Below are positions 1-6,551 of a stretch of 6,551 bases of DNA, piece by piece. The notes below the pieces were generated by a model that made no database searches, was not told the origin of the DNA, and saw only the letters and a program-made list of their open reading frames with translations. The DNA is taken from positions 1-6,551 of the forward strand of contig JAXDOS010000186.1 in the NCBI GenBank assembly GCA_034668785.1. The letters run 5' to 3'. This DNA is from CANKHA01 sp034668785. Its GTDB lineage: Bacteria; Pseudomonadota; Alphaproteobacteria; Rhizobiales; Xanthobacteraceae. A program made the position numbers and the translations under genes. The first letter of the stretch is position 1; each line of letters starts with the position of its first letter.

Positions 1-334
1 CCAGCACCGCCACGCCGGAAACACCGCCGTTCGGTTCGAAGTGATGCAAATGGATATGCAGAAGGGTCGCCCCCGCCGCTTCCACGCAGTCCCGCAACGT
101 CCGTTCGATATGGTCGATATCGTCCAGTCGTTCGGCGTCGTAAAGGTCGACGATGAGATGCGCACCCGCGCATCGCACCCCGTTCCTCACCACGAAATGA
201 TCGTCAGGCTGTTTGGTCTCGACCGCTACGGCGGCTTTGACTTTCTTAGCTTTGGCGATCGCGAAGTCTTCCTTTCGGGAGGTACTTGGGGTCCCCAAGC
301 CCGTCCCCAATTGGAAGAGGGCTTGCTGGCGCAT
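1..334 (-). CDS. speD: S-adenosylmethionine decarboxylase proenzyme, N-terminal part (cut by window edge)
   Basis: The product decarboxylates S-adenosylmethionine to supply aminopropyl groups for spermidine synthesis in the cytoplasm. The 111 visible residues include GAHLIVDLYDA (57-67) and, near the window edge, AGATLLHIHLHHFEPNGG (87-104) followed by VSGVAVL. These are hallmarks of the small bacterial class-1B enzyme. The self-cleavage serine that becomes the pyruvoyl cofactor (in ESHISIHTWPE of the family) would come just after the last visible residue, so processing cannot be checked. About 55 residues precede the conserved core, which is longer than the minimal Thermotoga-type enzyme; the opening ALFQLG resembles an N-terminal extension I associate with alphaproteobacterial members. 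The start at 334 is supported by GGGGAGGA six bases upstream; a second ATG at 339 is in another frame and reaches a stop. It is transcribed divergently from the EAL gene. Family assignment is firm; the symbol could equally be speH. Confidence 0.92.
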   Translation of the reverse strand, partial: MRQQALFQLGTGLGTPSTSRKEDFAIAKAKKVKAAVAVETKQPDDHFVVRNGVRCAGAHLIVDLYDAERLDDIDHIERTLRDCVEAAGATLLHIHLHHFEPNGGVSGVAVL

Positions 335-340
335 GCCATG

Positions 341-348
341 TCCTCCCC
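341..348 (-). promoter_or_regulatory. Ribosome binding site of speD
   Basis: On the minus strand GGGGAGGA lies six bases before the ATG at 334 and one base or less before the out-of-frame ATG at 339. This settles the start of the decarboxylase gene. Confidence 0.75.
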
Positions 349-368
349 AACCAGAGATCGAAGCCCGA

Positions 369-387
369 GAGACCGGCGAACCGGCTC
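369..387 (-). promoter_or_regulatory. Small hairpin in the presumed speD leader
   Basis: Read on the minus strand, GAGCCGG pairs with CCGG(T)CTC around a TTCG loop, giving seven pairs with one bulged T. It sits about 35 bases before the speD start and would lie in its 5' untranslated RNA. A structural or regulatory role is only inferred; no known riboswitch class was recognised. Confidence 0.3.
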
Positions 388-459
388 ACGGATGCGAATG
401 CCGCTGAAACAGACCTTAAGCGCAGACCAGCTACAGCGGCGAGTCCAGATAACATAACA

Positions 460-490
460 CCCCCCCTACGCAAGAAGATTCTTCGGGGGC
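460..490. repeat. Imperfect inverted repeat with C7 tract
   Basis: Seven consecutive C (460-466) face GGGGG (485-489), and inside them GAAGATTCTTC (474-484) is a palindrome apart from its centre. The two sides are joined asymmetrically because TACGCAA (467-473) is unpaired. It could be a protein-binding palindrome or a weak hairpin; there is no T tract, so I do not call it a terminator. Confidence 0.35.
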
Positions 491-859
491 GCGAATCGAA
501 TCTCCTCGGCGGAAATTCTGAGCGCGGAAAGTTAAGAAACTAAACGCCTTTCCGTTCCATCCGGCGCTCTCGACACGCGGTAGGCTGTTGATGACGGCGA
601 GCCGCAAGCGCGGGCGAGGAAGAAATGTTCGCGCCTCTCATGGTGCGTGGAGAGAATCGGCTGGCGCAAACAGATGACAGGTCGTGCACATGCCGCGCGC
701 GTGGCCACCTGGGCACAGCCGGATTTTGGAAGTTGCCCGAGTTGCCGCCGCGAAGGCTTCGCCGCTCGCACACGAGGCCGCAGCCCAACCGGGGGCGTTC
801 ACCTTCGGGTAACCATGCCCGACGGCAAAGCAGGCTTCTTGAGCCCGCTACGCTAACCG

Positions 860-877
860 AAGCTTAGGCTTAAGCTT
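860..877 (+). repeat. Three-copy hexamer tandem repeat
   Basis: AAGCTT, AGGCTT and AAGCTT follow one another directly, differing at one base in the middle copy. The run also contains the palindrome GCTTAAGC (869-876). It lies just upstream of the EAL leader hairpin. Function unknown; it may be an operator or chance. Confidence 0.4.
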
Positions 878-885
878 GCCTTTAC

Positions 886-937
886 GGCGGTAGATCACCT
901 TATCCCGGTAAAGGGATGAGGTTCGGTTGCTACCGTC
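886..937 (+). promoter_or_regulatory. Leader hairpin covering the ribosome binding site and TTG start of the EAL gene
   Basis: An inner stem pairs ACCTTATCCC (897-906) with GGGATGAGGT (913-922), ten pairs with one G-T wobble and a six-base loop. An outer stem pairs GGCGGTAG (886-893) with CTACCGTC (930-937), eight pairs with one wobble. The putative Shine-Dalgarno sequence GGGATGAGG (913-921) is wholly inside the inner stem. The TTG start (927-929) lies in the internal loop directly beside the outer stem. If this RNA folds as drawn, ribosome access is blocked until something opens it. The pairing is seen directly; the regulatory role is inference. It does not match the c-di-GMP riboswitch pattern that I know. 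Confidence 0.5.
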
Positions 938-2555
938 CAAGCGACAGAAAGTCGTTGCGGCTGTGGCTGGCGTCGCACTGGCGAGCGTCGGCCTGCTTGC
1001 ATTTAATTACTGGCTCAACGACCTCATCGGGCGCCAAGCGCAGGAGGAGGTCGAGCAGTTGGCCAAGCGCAAGGTCGTGCTGGCCGAAAATCGTGTCGGC
1101 CGCGTGATCGCAACGCTGGAGGGTCTCAGCCGCCACGGGATCGATTCCTGCCAACCGGCGCACCTTGAAGCGCTGCGGCAAGCGGCATTTTCCAACGTGC
1201 TGATCAAGGAAATCTCCATCATCGGCCCGGACGGCCAGCGGCAATGCGCGATGCCGGGGCCTTCGATCGGACAACGGCAGATACTTTCGTCACAGCCGGT
1301 CGCGTCCGATGCCCATATATTGATCGAAGTGGTCGCCGCCGAGCATGCCCACGAAAATATGGTTCGCATCCGCCAGGTAGGAGGTGATGGTGCTAGCGGC
1401 CTCGGCGCCTTGCTCTTGAGCTCGATGATCAGTTCGCAGGGCTCGGCGGAGGGAACTTCGCCGGGCGGCTATAGCCGCATGACCATGCAGGATGGCACGT
1501 TGATCGGAGAAGCGGGGACGCCCGAGGCGGTGCCTCCCGGTGACGAGCGCCTTACCGCCAGCGTTTCATCCGAGCGCTATGGATTGCGCGTAAGCACCTC
1601 GCTCTTGCGCTCGAGCTTGAATGCCAACGCGACCGGTCTGCAGACGCTGGGCACGACGATCACTTGGTTACTGGCGCTGGCTGTGCTGGCATTTTATTTC
1701 GCCATGCCCAAGCGCCAGCGGGAAAATCCAATCGCCGAACTCGAACGCGCTCTCAAAGCGGGAGAATTCGTGCCCTATTACCAGCCCGTCGTCGACCTCG
1801 TGTCGGGCAAGCTTCGGGGCGCCGAGGTCCTGATCCGCTGGCGCAAGTCCGACGGCACCATTGTCTCGCCCGCTGTCTTCATCCCACTGGCGGAATCCAG
1901 CGGCATCATCGTCGACATGACGCGGGCGCTGATGCGCCGGGTGTGCAAGGAAATCGGTCCGGCTTTTGCCCAGCGGCTGCATCTCAAGGTGTCGTTTAAT
2001 CTGGCGGCGCGGCATTTCGAAGACGAAACCATCGTGCGCGACGTGCGTGAGATTTTTGCGCGCGGGCCGATTCGCTTGTCGCAGCTGGTGCTGGAATTGA
2101 CCGAGCGTCAGCCGATCGAGAACCTGACCGAAACCCGTCGCTTGATTGCCACATTGCAAGGCCTCGGCGTTCGCATGGCGATCGACGACGTGGGAACCGG
2201 CCACAGCGGACTTTCCTATATCCTCAAGCTCGGCGTCGACATCATCAAGATCGACAAGATGTTCATCGACGCCATCGGCATCGAGCGCAGCTCCACGACC
2301 ATCATCGAAACCCTGATCGACCTGGCTCACAATATGCGGATGGATATCATTGCCGAGGGCGTGGAGAGCTTCGAGCAAGTGGTCTATCTGCGCGACCGCG
2401 GCATTCGCGCGGCGCAAGGTTTTGTCTTCGCCCCGGCGCTGCCTGGTTCGGCCTTTTTGCAGCTTATCGAAGCGATCGACCCGATAGCTGTTGCGGAAGG
2501 AGCCGCGCACAAGTCAAGCATTGTGGCTGTTCCGGCCCAATTTGCCGCGGCCTGA
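927..2555 (+). CDS. Membrane-bound c-di-GMP phosphodiesterase, CSS-motif plus EAL domain
   Basis: The 542-residue product should hydrolyse cyclic di-GMP to pGpG at the inner face of the inner membrane. A first membrane segment spans about residues 9-28, a periplasmic sensor region about 30-240, a second segment about 241-260, and an EAL domain about 268-518. The sensor has Cys75 and Cys107, spaced like the disulfide pair of E. coli CSS-type enzymes such as PdeC, but the second site reads CAM instead of CSS. Catalytic positions are intact: Glu300 (EVL in place of EAL), Asn358, Glu390, the Asp420-Asp421 pair in DDVGTG, Lys441, Glu477 and Gln497. There is no GGDEF domain. The frame is closed upstream by a stop at 909-911, and TTG 927 is the only start keeping the charged N-terminus and first membrane segment; GATGAGG sits five bases before it. 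The gene stands alone, with a terminator after it. It is likely an active, redox-sensitive phosphodiesterase. Confidence 0.9.
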   Translation: MLPSKRQKVVAAVAGVALASVGLLAFNYWLNDLIGRQAQEEVEQLAKRKVVLAENRVGRVIATLEGLSRHGIDSCQPAHLEALRQAAFSNVLIKEISIIGPDGQRQCAMPGPSIGQRQILSSQPVASDAHILIEVVAAEHAHENMVRIRQVGGDGASGLGALLLSSMISSQGSAEGTSPGGYSRMTMQDGTLIGEAGTPEAVPPGDERLTASVSSERYGLRVSTSLLRSSLNANATGLQTLGTTITWLLALAVLAFYFAMPKRQRENPIAELERALKAGEFVPYYQPVVDLVSGKLRGAEVLIRWRKSDGTIVSPAVFIPLAESSGIIVDMTRALMRRVCKEIGPAFAQRLHLKVSFNLAARHFEDETIVRDVREIFARGPIRLSQLVLELTERQPIENLTETRRLIATLQGLGVRMAIDDVGTGHSGLSYILKLGVDIIKIDKMFIDAIGIERSSTTIIETLIDLAHNMRMDIIAEGVESFEQVVYLRDRGIRAAQGFVFAPALPGSAFLQLIEAIDPIAVAEGAAHKSSIVAVPAQFAAA

Positions 2556-2564
2556 GGGCAAACG

Positions 2565-2590
2565 GAAAACCCGGCCGAAGCCGGGTTTTC
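2565..2590. terminator. Bidirectional intrinsic terminator between convergent genes
   Basis: GAAAACCCGGC (2565-2575) and GCCGGGTTTTC (2580-2590) form a perfect eleven-pair stem with a CGAA loop, followed on the plus strand by TTTC. It begins ten bases after the EAL stop and lies about 30 bases beyond the CsbD stop. The A/T outer part of the stem provides a T run in both directions, so it probably ends both transcripts. Confidence 0.9.
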
Positions 2591-2619
2591 TTTCGCAACA
2601 TTCCATCTAAGACATTTGA

Positions 2620-2793
2620 CTATTTGCCGCGCAGCGTGTCCTTGAGGCCGCCGACGGCGTTCTGAATCTTGCCTGCCGCCTTTTGCGCCTGGCCTTCACT
2701 CTGAAGCTTGGCGTCGCCGGTGATTTCGCCGGCAGCTTCCTTGGCAGTACCTTTGGCTTGTTCGATCGAGCCTTTGATCCGATCCTTGTCCAT
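2620..2793 (-). CDS. csbD: CsbD-family small stress protein
   Basis: The 57-residue product is a typical CsbD/YjbJ-family protein: it opens MDKDRIKGSIEQAKG and ends VGGLKDTLRGK, is Lys-, Ala-, Gly- and Gln-rich, hydrophilic, without Cys or membrane segment. Members are abundant stress-induced cytoplasmic proteins of unknown biochemical function. Two adjacent ATG codons (2796 and 2793) are possible starts. AGGAG lies six bases before 2793 and only three before 2796, and the family normally begins MDKDRIKG, so 2793 is preferred. A longer frame from 2841 is open but would span the promoter. An EcfG-type promoter lies directly upstream, and the gene ends facing the shared terminator. The symbol is given at family level only. 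Confidence 0.9.
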   Translation of the reverse strand: MDKDRIKGSIEQAKGTAKEAAGEITGDAKLQSEGQAQKAAGKIQNAVGGLKDTLRGK

Positions 2794-2799
2794 CATCTT

Positions 2800-2804
2800 C
2801 TCCT
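2800..2804 (-). promoter_or_regulatory. Ribosome binding site of the CsbD gene
   Basis: AGGAG on the minus strand, six bases before the ATG at 2793. It favours the second of the two tandem ATG codons as the start. Confidence 0.7.
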
Positions 2805-2823
2805 GTTGGATGCGTGGGAAGAC

Positions 2824-2849
2824 AACGCGTCGGTGAACCACATAGTTCC
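2824..2849 (-). promoter_or_regulatory. EcfG (general stress response) promoter of the CsbD gene
   Basis: On the minus strand GGAAC (2849-2845) is followed after exactly 17 bases by CGTT (2827-2824). This is the consensus recognised by the alphaproteobacterial stress sigma factor EcfG (GGAAC-N16/17-CGTT). Transcription would begin about 6-9 bases further on, leaving a short leader of roughly 20 bases with AGGAG before the CsbD start. CsbD-family genes are commonly under general stress control, which fits. Confidence 0.85.
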
Positions 2850-2862
2850 GGCATGGTGCCGG
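2848..2862 (-). other. Hairpin directly after the Nudix stop codon
   Basis: CCGGCA (2848-2853) and TGCCGG (2857-2862) pair perfectly around a three-base loop, starting at the base next to the Nudix stop codon. No T run follows on the minus strand, so it is a poor intrinsic terminator; it could protect the 3' end or slow read-through. Its distal arm overlaps two bases of the GGAAC promoter element of the CsbD gene. Confidence 0.45.
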
Positions 2863-3330
2863 CTAGGCAGCGAGCTTTGCCTGCAGCTCGATCAGGAATG
2901 GTTTCTGATAGGCGATGATCTTTTGCAGCGCGCGGGAATAGTCAAACCATCCCAGCCGGTCGATCTCGGGAAAACTCTGCATCCGGCCCGATCGAGGCGG
3001 CCACTCCATCTCGAAGGTGTTGCTGCTGAAACCGGCGAGATCGTAATCCGCCTCGAAGGCCCAGGCGAACACGGTTTTGCCGCTTCTTTGCCGCACCGCC
3101 TGCAACGGGATGACATCGCCGCTGGCGACGAAGCCGGTTTCCTCGGTGAATTCCCGGCGCGCTGCCGCCAGCGGGTCGGCGTCGACATCGGCCACCCCTT
3201 TGGGAATGGTCCAGGCACCATCGTCCTTCTTCGCCCAGAACGGCCCGCCCGGATGCGCGAGCAGCAGCTCAAGGCCGTTATGCCGGCGAAAGGCGAGCAA
3301 TCCGGCACTGATCTGCGATCTTCGCTGCAT
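2863..3330 (-). CDS. Nudix hydrolase with an altered Nudix box
   Basis: The 155-residue product is a single-domain Nudix protein, a family that cleaves nucleoside diphosphates linked to another group; the substrate here is unknown. The box runs from Gly45 to Phe67 and reads G-x5-A-x7-RE-F-T-EE-T-G-F. The metal-binding core is intact (Arg59, Glu60, Glu63, Glu64), but the first conserved Glu of the box is Ala51. Flanking motifs HPGGPFWAKKDDGAWTIPKG (26-45) and SNTFEMEWPPRSG (103-115) place it in a widespread bacterial subgroup usually annotated only as NUDIX domain protein or predicted NTP pyrophosphohydrolase. The ATG at 3330 is the only start: an in-frame stop lies fourteen codons upstream with no GTG or TTG between. 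No clear ribosome binding site is seen. The CsbD gene follows after 69 bases on the same strand and may be reached by read-through. Confidence 0.9.
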   Translation of the reverse strand: MQRRSQISAGLLAFRRHNGLELLLAHPGGPFWAKKDDGAWTIPKGVADVDADPLAAARREFTEETGFVASGDVIPLQAVRQRSGKTVFAWAFEADYDLAGFSSNTFEMEWPPRSGRMQSFPEIDRLGWFDYSRALQKIIAYQKPFLIELQAKLAA

Positions 3331-3409
3331 GGCGGTTTTTCGGCGGCTGGCCTTCCGGCAGGGGACGTCCTACGATGAATGCCGTCATGCGACAAATTTC
3401 AGCCGTGTG

Positions 3410-3426
3410 CATGATTTTGTCATGAT
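3410..3426. repeat. Direct repeat CATGAT x2, 11-base period
   Basis: CATGAT occurs at 3410-3415 and 3421-3426, so the copies lie about one helical turn apart in the divergent region between the Nudix gene and the NEW3-ABC operon. This spacing would suit a dimeric regulator binding one face of the helix, but such a short repeat may be chance. Confidence 0.3.
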
Positions 3427-3443
3427 CGGGAGAAAAATGGCCG

Positions 3444-3475
3444 CTCCCGCAGGTGCCGTTGAGGCTCCGCGGGGG
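3444..3475. promoter_or_regulatory. Long hairpin upstream of the NEW3-ABC operon
   Basis: CTCCCGC (3444-3450) pairs with GCGGGGG (3469-3475), and inside it GGTGCC (3452-3457) pairs with GGCTCC (3463-3468) around a GTTGA loop. There is one bulged A, one T-T mismatch and one wobble, with twelve pairs in all. It ends 44 bases before the ATG at 3520. On the plus strand no T run follows. On the minus strand TTTTT comes six bases after the stem, rather far for a standard terminator, though it could stop antisense transcription toward the Nudix gene. Confidence 0.45.
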
Positions 3476-3505
3476 AAGGCGATTGTTTGGGGTTCATCAT
3501 GTTGC

Positions 3506-3511
3506 GGGGAG
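3506..3511 (+). promoter_or_regulatory. Ribosome binding site of the NEW3-domain gene
   Basis: GGGGAG with eight bases to the ATG at 3520. It selects that ATG over the in-frame TTG at 3487 and ATG at 3499, which have no comparable site and would place charged residues before the signal peptide. Confidence 0.7.
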
Positions 3512-3519
3512 ATATCTCG

Positions 3520-4676
3520 ATGCGAAGTCTTTTGGCCGTCCTATCTTTCCTGGCGCTGGGCCTTTTGGCCGCGCAGGCGCAGGAGCCAACCCATGACGTC
3601 AAGGGGCTTTATCTGCTGACCGACTACCCGGCGGTCACCGTGCGCCCGGGCACCACGGCCACGCTCAGCTTGCGCCTACAGAATTATGCGGTCGCTCCCG
3701 ACCGCTTGGCGCTCTCGGTGTCGGGAGTGCCCTCCGGCTGGACGGCGGCCCTGGTCGGTGGCGGCCAGCCGGTGGCGGCGGCGATGCCCGGGACCAACTC
3801 CAGCGTTTCGTTGGAATTGCGGGTGGATGTGCCCAAAACCGCGCCGTTCGGGACCGAGACGCTGACGATCAACGCCCAAGGCGCGAATGCCCAAGCCAGC
3901 CTGCCGATCGCGGTGACGCTGGCCAAGGAATTGCCGGCCAAGCTCTCGGTCACGCCGCAGCTTCCGGAACTGCGCGGCTCGGCGAAAACCAGTTTCGAAT
4001 ACCAGATGAGCGTGAAGAACGACAGCGGCAAGCGCCTCCTGGTCAGCTTGACCGCGCAGGGGCCGCAGAATTTCGACACCTCCTTCACCGAGGTCTACGG
4101 CACCCAGGAACTGAGCGCGATCCCGATCGATCCCGGCCAGTCGAAGGACGTCAAGCTGAAGGTGCGCCCGCCGAGCACCATCGGCGCCGGTCATTATCCT
4201 GTCGCGGTGCGCGCCGCCGCCGAGGACGCCTCCGCCACCGCCGACGTGGCTCTCGATATCAGCGGCCAGCCCAAGCTCGATTTGACGGGCCGCGAAGGGC
4301 TGGTCAGCGGCCGCGCCTCGGCCGGCGCTGAAACCGCCATCACCATCCTCGTGACCAATTCCGGCACCGCGCCGGCGGAGTCCGTGGAGTTGTCGGGCTC
4401 GGGGCCAAGCGGCTGGAAGGTAGCCTTCGAACCGAAAACAGTCGACCGCGTGGCGCCGGGAGCCAGCACGGAGGTGCAGGCGCTGATCACGCCGACGGAG
4501 AAGGCGGTCGCCGGCGACTATGTCACCGTGCTGCGCGCGTCCTCGCGCGGAGAATCCGCGTCGTCGAATTTCCGCATCACGGTGACGACCTCGACGCTAT
4601 GGGGCATCGCCGGCGTCGGCATCATCGGCATTGCGCTTTTGATCATGGTGGGCGCGGTGGCAAGGTTCGGCCGCCG

Positions 4677-4680
<4 letters not shown>
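3520..4680 (+). CDS. Secreted, membrane-anchored protein with three Ig-like NEW3-type domains
   Basis: The 386-residue product starts with a signal peptide (MRSLLAVLSFLALGLLAAQA, likely cut after Ala20). Three Ig-like repeats follow at about 27-135, 140-250 and 254-356, then one membrane helix (about 358-381) and a basic tail ARFGRR. The bulk is therefore periplasmic with a C-terminal anchor. Repeat hallmarks recur: PSGWTAAL (71-78) and PSGWKVAF (296-303), and three copies of a PG(Q/A/T)-S/T ... P ... G-x-Y/E block near 90-115, 205-226 and 313-334. This is the layout of NEW3-domain membrane proteins (COG1470). No cysteine was seen. Its stop overlaps the ATPase start by ATGA, so the two are translationally coupled. 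By position it takes the place NosD has beside NosF and NosY, suggesting a periplasmic partner of the exporter; ligand and function are unknown. Confidence 0.85.
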
Positions 4681-5619
<939 letters not shown>

Positions 5620-5630
<11 letters not shown>

Positions 5631-6551
5631 AGGCTCACCCTGGCACGGCCTCGGCGTCGTGACCCTGAAGGAATTGTCCGACCATCTCACCAGCGCGCGC
5701 ATGCGTGTGCTGGAATGGCTCGTGGTGCTCACCGCGCTCGCCGCGCTCTATGGCGCCATTCAGCAGATTAAGGACTCGACGGCGGAAGACCCCTTCCTGC
5801 TTCTGCGGCTGTTCACGACATCGCGGGAGCCGCTGCCATCCTTCGTTTCGTTTCTGGGCTTCCTGGTCCCATTGATGGCAATCGGCCTCGGCTTTGACGC
5901 GGTCAATGGTGAGCACAACCGGCGCACCTTGTCCCGCGTGCTGGCGCAGCCAATCTATCGCGACGCGCTGCTGTTCGGAAAATTCCTCGCCGGCCTTGCG
6001 ACGCTGTCGATCAGCCTTTTGGCGCTGTGGCTGCTGGTCATCGGGCTCGGGCTCCTGCTGCTCGGGTTGCCGCCGGGCTTGGAGGAGATCGGGCGCAGCC
6101 TCGTCTTCTTCCTCGTGACCATCGCCTATGCGGCGGTCTGGCTGGCGCTGGCGATATTATTCTCGATCCTGTTCCGGTCGGCGGCGACCGCCGCGCTGAT
6201 CACGCTCGGCCTGTGGCTTTTTCTCACCGTGATCTGGCCGGCGCTGGCGTCCCTCGCGGCCAGCATTATTTCGCCTCCGGACCTGCGCTACGCATCGCTG
6301 GGGTTGCCGACGCCGGGAACTGCGGAATGGGAATTCGCGCTGGCGCGGCTTTCGCCAAGCACGTTGTTCGGTGAGGCCGTGGTCGCCTTGCTGAATCCCG
6401 CGACGCGCGCGCTCGGCCCGATCTATCTCTCCCAAATGCAGGGCGCCATCATGGGCGCGCCGCTGCCCTTGGGGGAAAGCGTGCTGCTCGCTTGGCCGCA
6501 GATCGTCGGCCTCATTGCCAGCACGATCCTGCTCTTCGTCGCTGGGTATGT
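5620..6551 (+). CDS. ABC-2 type permease, NosY-like, 3' end beyond the window
   Basis: The frame is open from ATG 5620 to the window edge (310 full codons). The product is the membrane subunit of the ABC-2 system. A cytoplasmic N-terminus with VVTLKELSDHLTSARM (13-28) is followed by membrane segments near 30-48, 74-92, 122-150, 160-184, 190-214 and 287-310. After the second comes the family motif GFDAVNGEHNRRTLSRVLAQPIYR (91-114) and then GKFLAG (120-125); this loop is typical of NosY-like permeases and is where the ATPase is expected to dock. A stretch at about 218-286 between the last two segments is probably periplasmic. The start is set by a strong ribosome binding site, with an 11-base overlap with the ATPase gene. 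Probably only a short C-terminal part is missing. Confidence 0.9.

Larger units (their letters stand above)
335..926. other. Long intergenic region between speD and the EAL gene, no convincing gene
   Basis: This stretch of about 590 bases separates two divergent genes. Open frames exist on both strands, but their translations are rich in Arg, Pro and Ser with no recognisable domain and no good ribosome binding site, so I treat them as chance. It contains the speD ribosome binding site and leader hairpin, an inverted repeat at 460-490 next to a seven-C tract, a three-copy hexamer repeat at 860-877, and the start of the EAL leader hairpin. A weak sigma-70-like pair (TTGCGT and, 16 bases on, TATCTG, minus strand around 445-475) could serve speD but is not convincing. 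One frame ends near 856 with a short SH3-like string (see findings). No tRNA or known structured RNA was recognised. Confidence 0.6.

Noticed and set aside
41..457. 138-residue plus-strand open frame at the left edge
   Set aside because: It is antisense to the decarboxylase gene, whose minus-strand translation carries clear family motifs. The plus-strand translation has no domain.
485..520. tRNA-like T-arm (GAATCGAATC) near 490-505
   Set aside because: No matching acceptor stem, anticodon arm or D-arm was found at tRNA distance upstream.
540..565. Second EcfG promoter on the minus strand (GGAAC near 558)
   Set aside because: CGTT follows after only about eight bases, far from the required 16-17, and no gene start lies at a suitable distance.
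780..926. c-di-GMP (GEMM) riboswitch before the phosphodiesterase gene
   Set aside because: A GCAAAG string and small hairpins are present, but I cannot fit the two-helix GEMM pattern or its conserved loop and receptor bases. A covariance search would decide.
1668..2510. 280-residue minus-strand open frame
   Set aside because: It lies opposite the EAL domain, whose plus-strand reading has every catalytic motif. It is a codon-bias shadow rich in His, Asp and Arg.
2794..2841. Extended N-terminus of the CsbD protein (start at 2841)
   Set aside because: The added residues lie over the promoter and ribosome binding site, and the family begins at MDKDRIKG.
2683..3378. 231-residue plus-strand open frame
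   Set aside because: It runs antisense to both the CsbD and Nudix genes and resembles no family.
3487..3519. Upstream TTG or ATG start for the NEW3 gene
   Set aside because: These starts lack a good ribosome binding site and would put acidic and basic residues before a signal peptide that begins properly at 3520.

Overview
The window is GC-rich, tightly packed bacterial DNA, most likely from an alphaproteobacterium. The best clue is a textbook promoter of the alphaproteobacterial general stress sigma factor EcfG (GGAAC-N17-CGTT) in front of a CsbD-family stress gene. Codon use (strong G/C third positions) and the style of the proteins agree. I cannot name a genus.

Layout: (1) 1-334, minus strand: the N-terminal part of an S-adenosylmethionine decarboxylase gene (speD, polyamine synthesis) that runs off the left edge. 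(2) 335-926: about 590 bases without a convincing gene, holding several small inverted repeats and a three-copy hexamer repeat, and ending in a hairpin that covers the ribosome binding site of the next gene. (3) 927-2555, plus strand: a membrane-bound cyclic-di-GMP phosphodiesterase of the CSS-motif/EAL type, followed by a strong, probably bidirectional terminator. (4) 2620-3330, minus strand: a Nudix hydrolase gene and, downstream of it, a small CsbD-family gene with its own EcfG-type promoter in the 69-base gap. (5) 3331-3519: a divergent intergenic region with a long hairpin and a pair of direct repeats. (6) 3520 to the right edge, plus strand: a three-gene operon with overlapping ends. It encodes a secreted, membrane-anchored protein with three Ig-like NEW3-type domains, an ABC-2 ATPase of the NosF/CcmA type, and an ABC-2 (NosY-like) permease cut by the window end. 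The permease gene has no stop codon inside the window.

How the genes work together: the last three genes almost certainly make one ABC-2 membrane complex with a periplasmic Ig-like partner. The layout resembles NosDFY, but the periplasmic member is a NEW3 repeat protein instead of NosD, and the substrate is unknown. The CsbD gene, and perhaps the Nudix gene, belongs to stress physiology. The EAL protein lowers c-di-GMP and may respond to the redox state of the periplasm. I see no mobile element, CRISPR array, tRNA or rRNA. The points most worth a second look are the EcfG promoter, the hairpin that hides the EAL ribosome binding site, and the NEW3-ABC operon.
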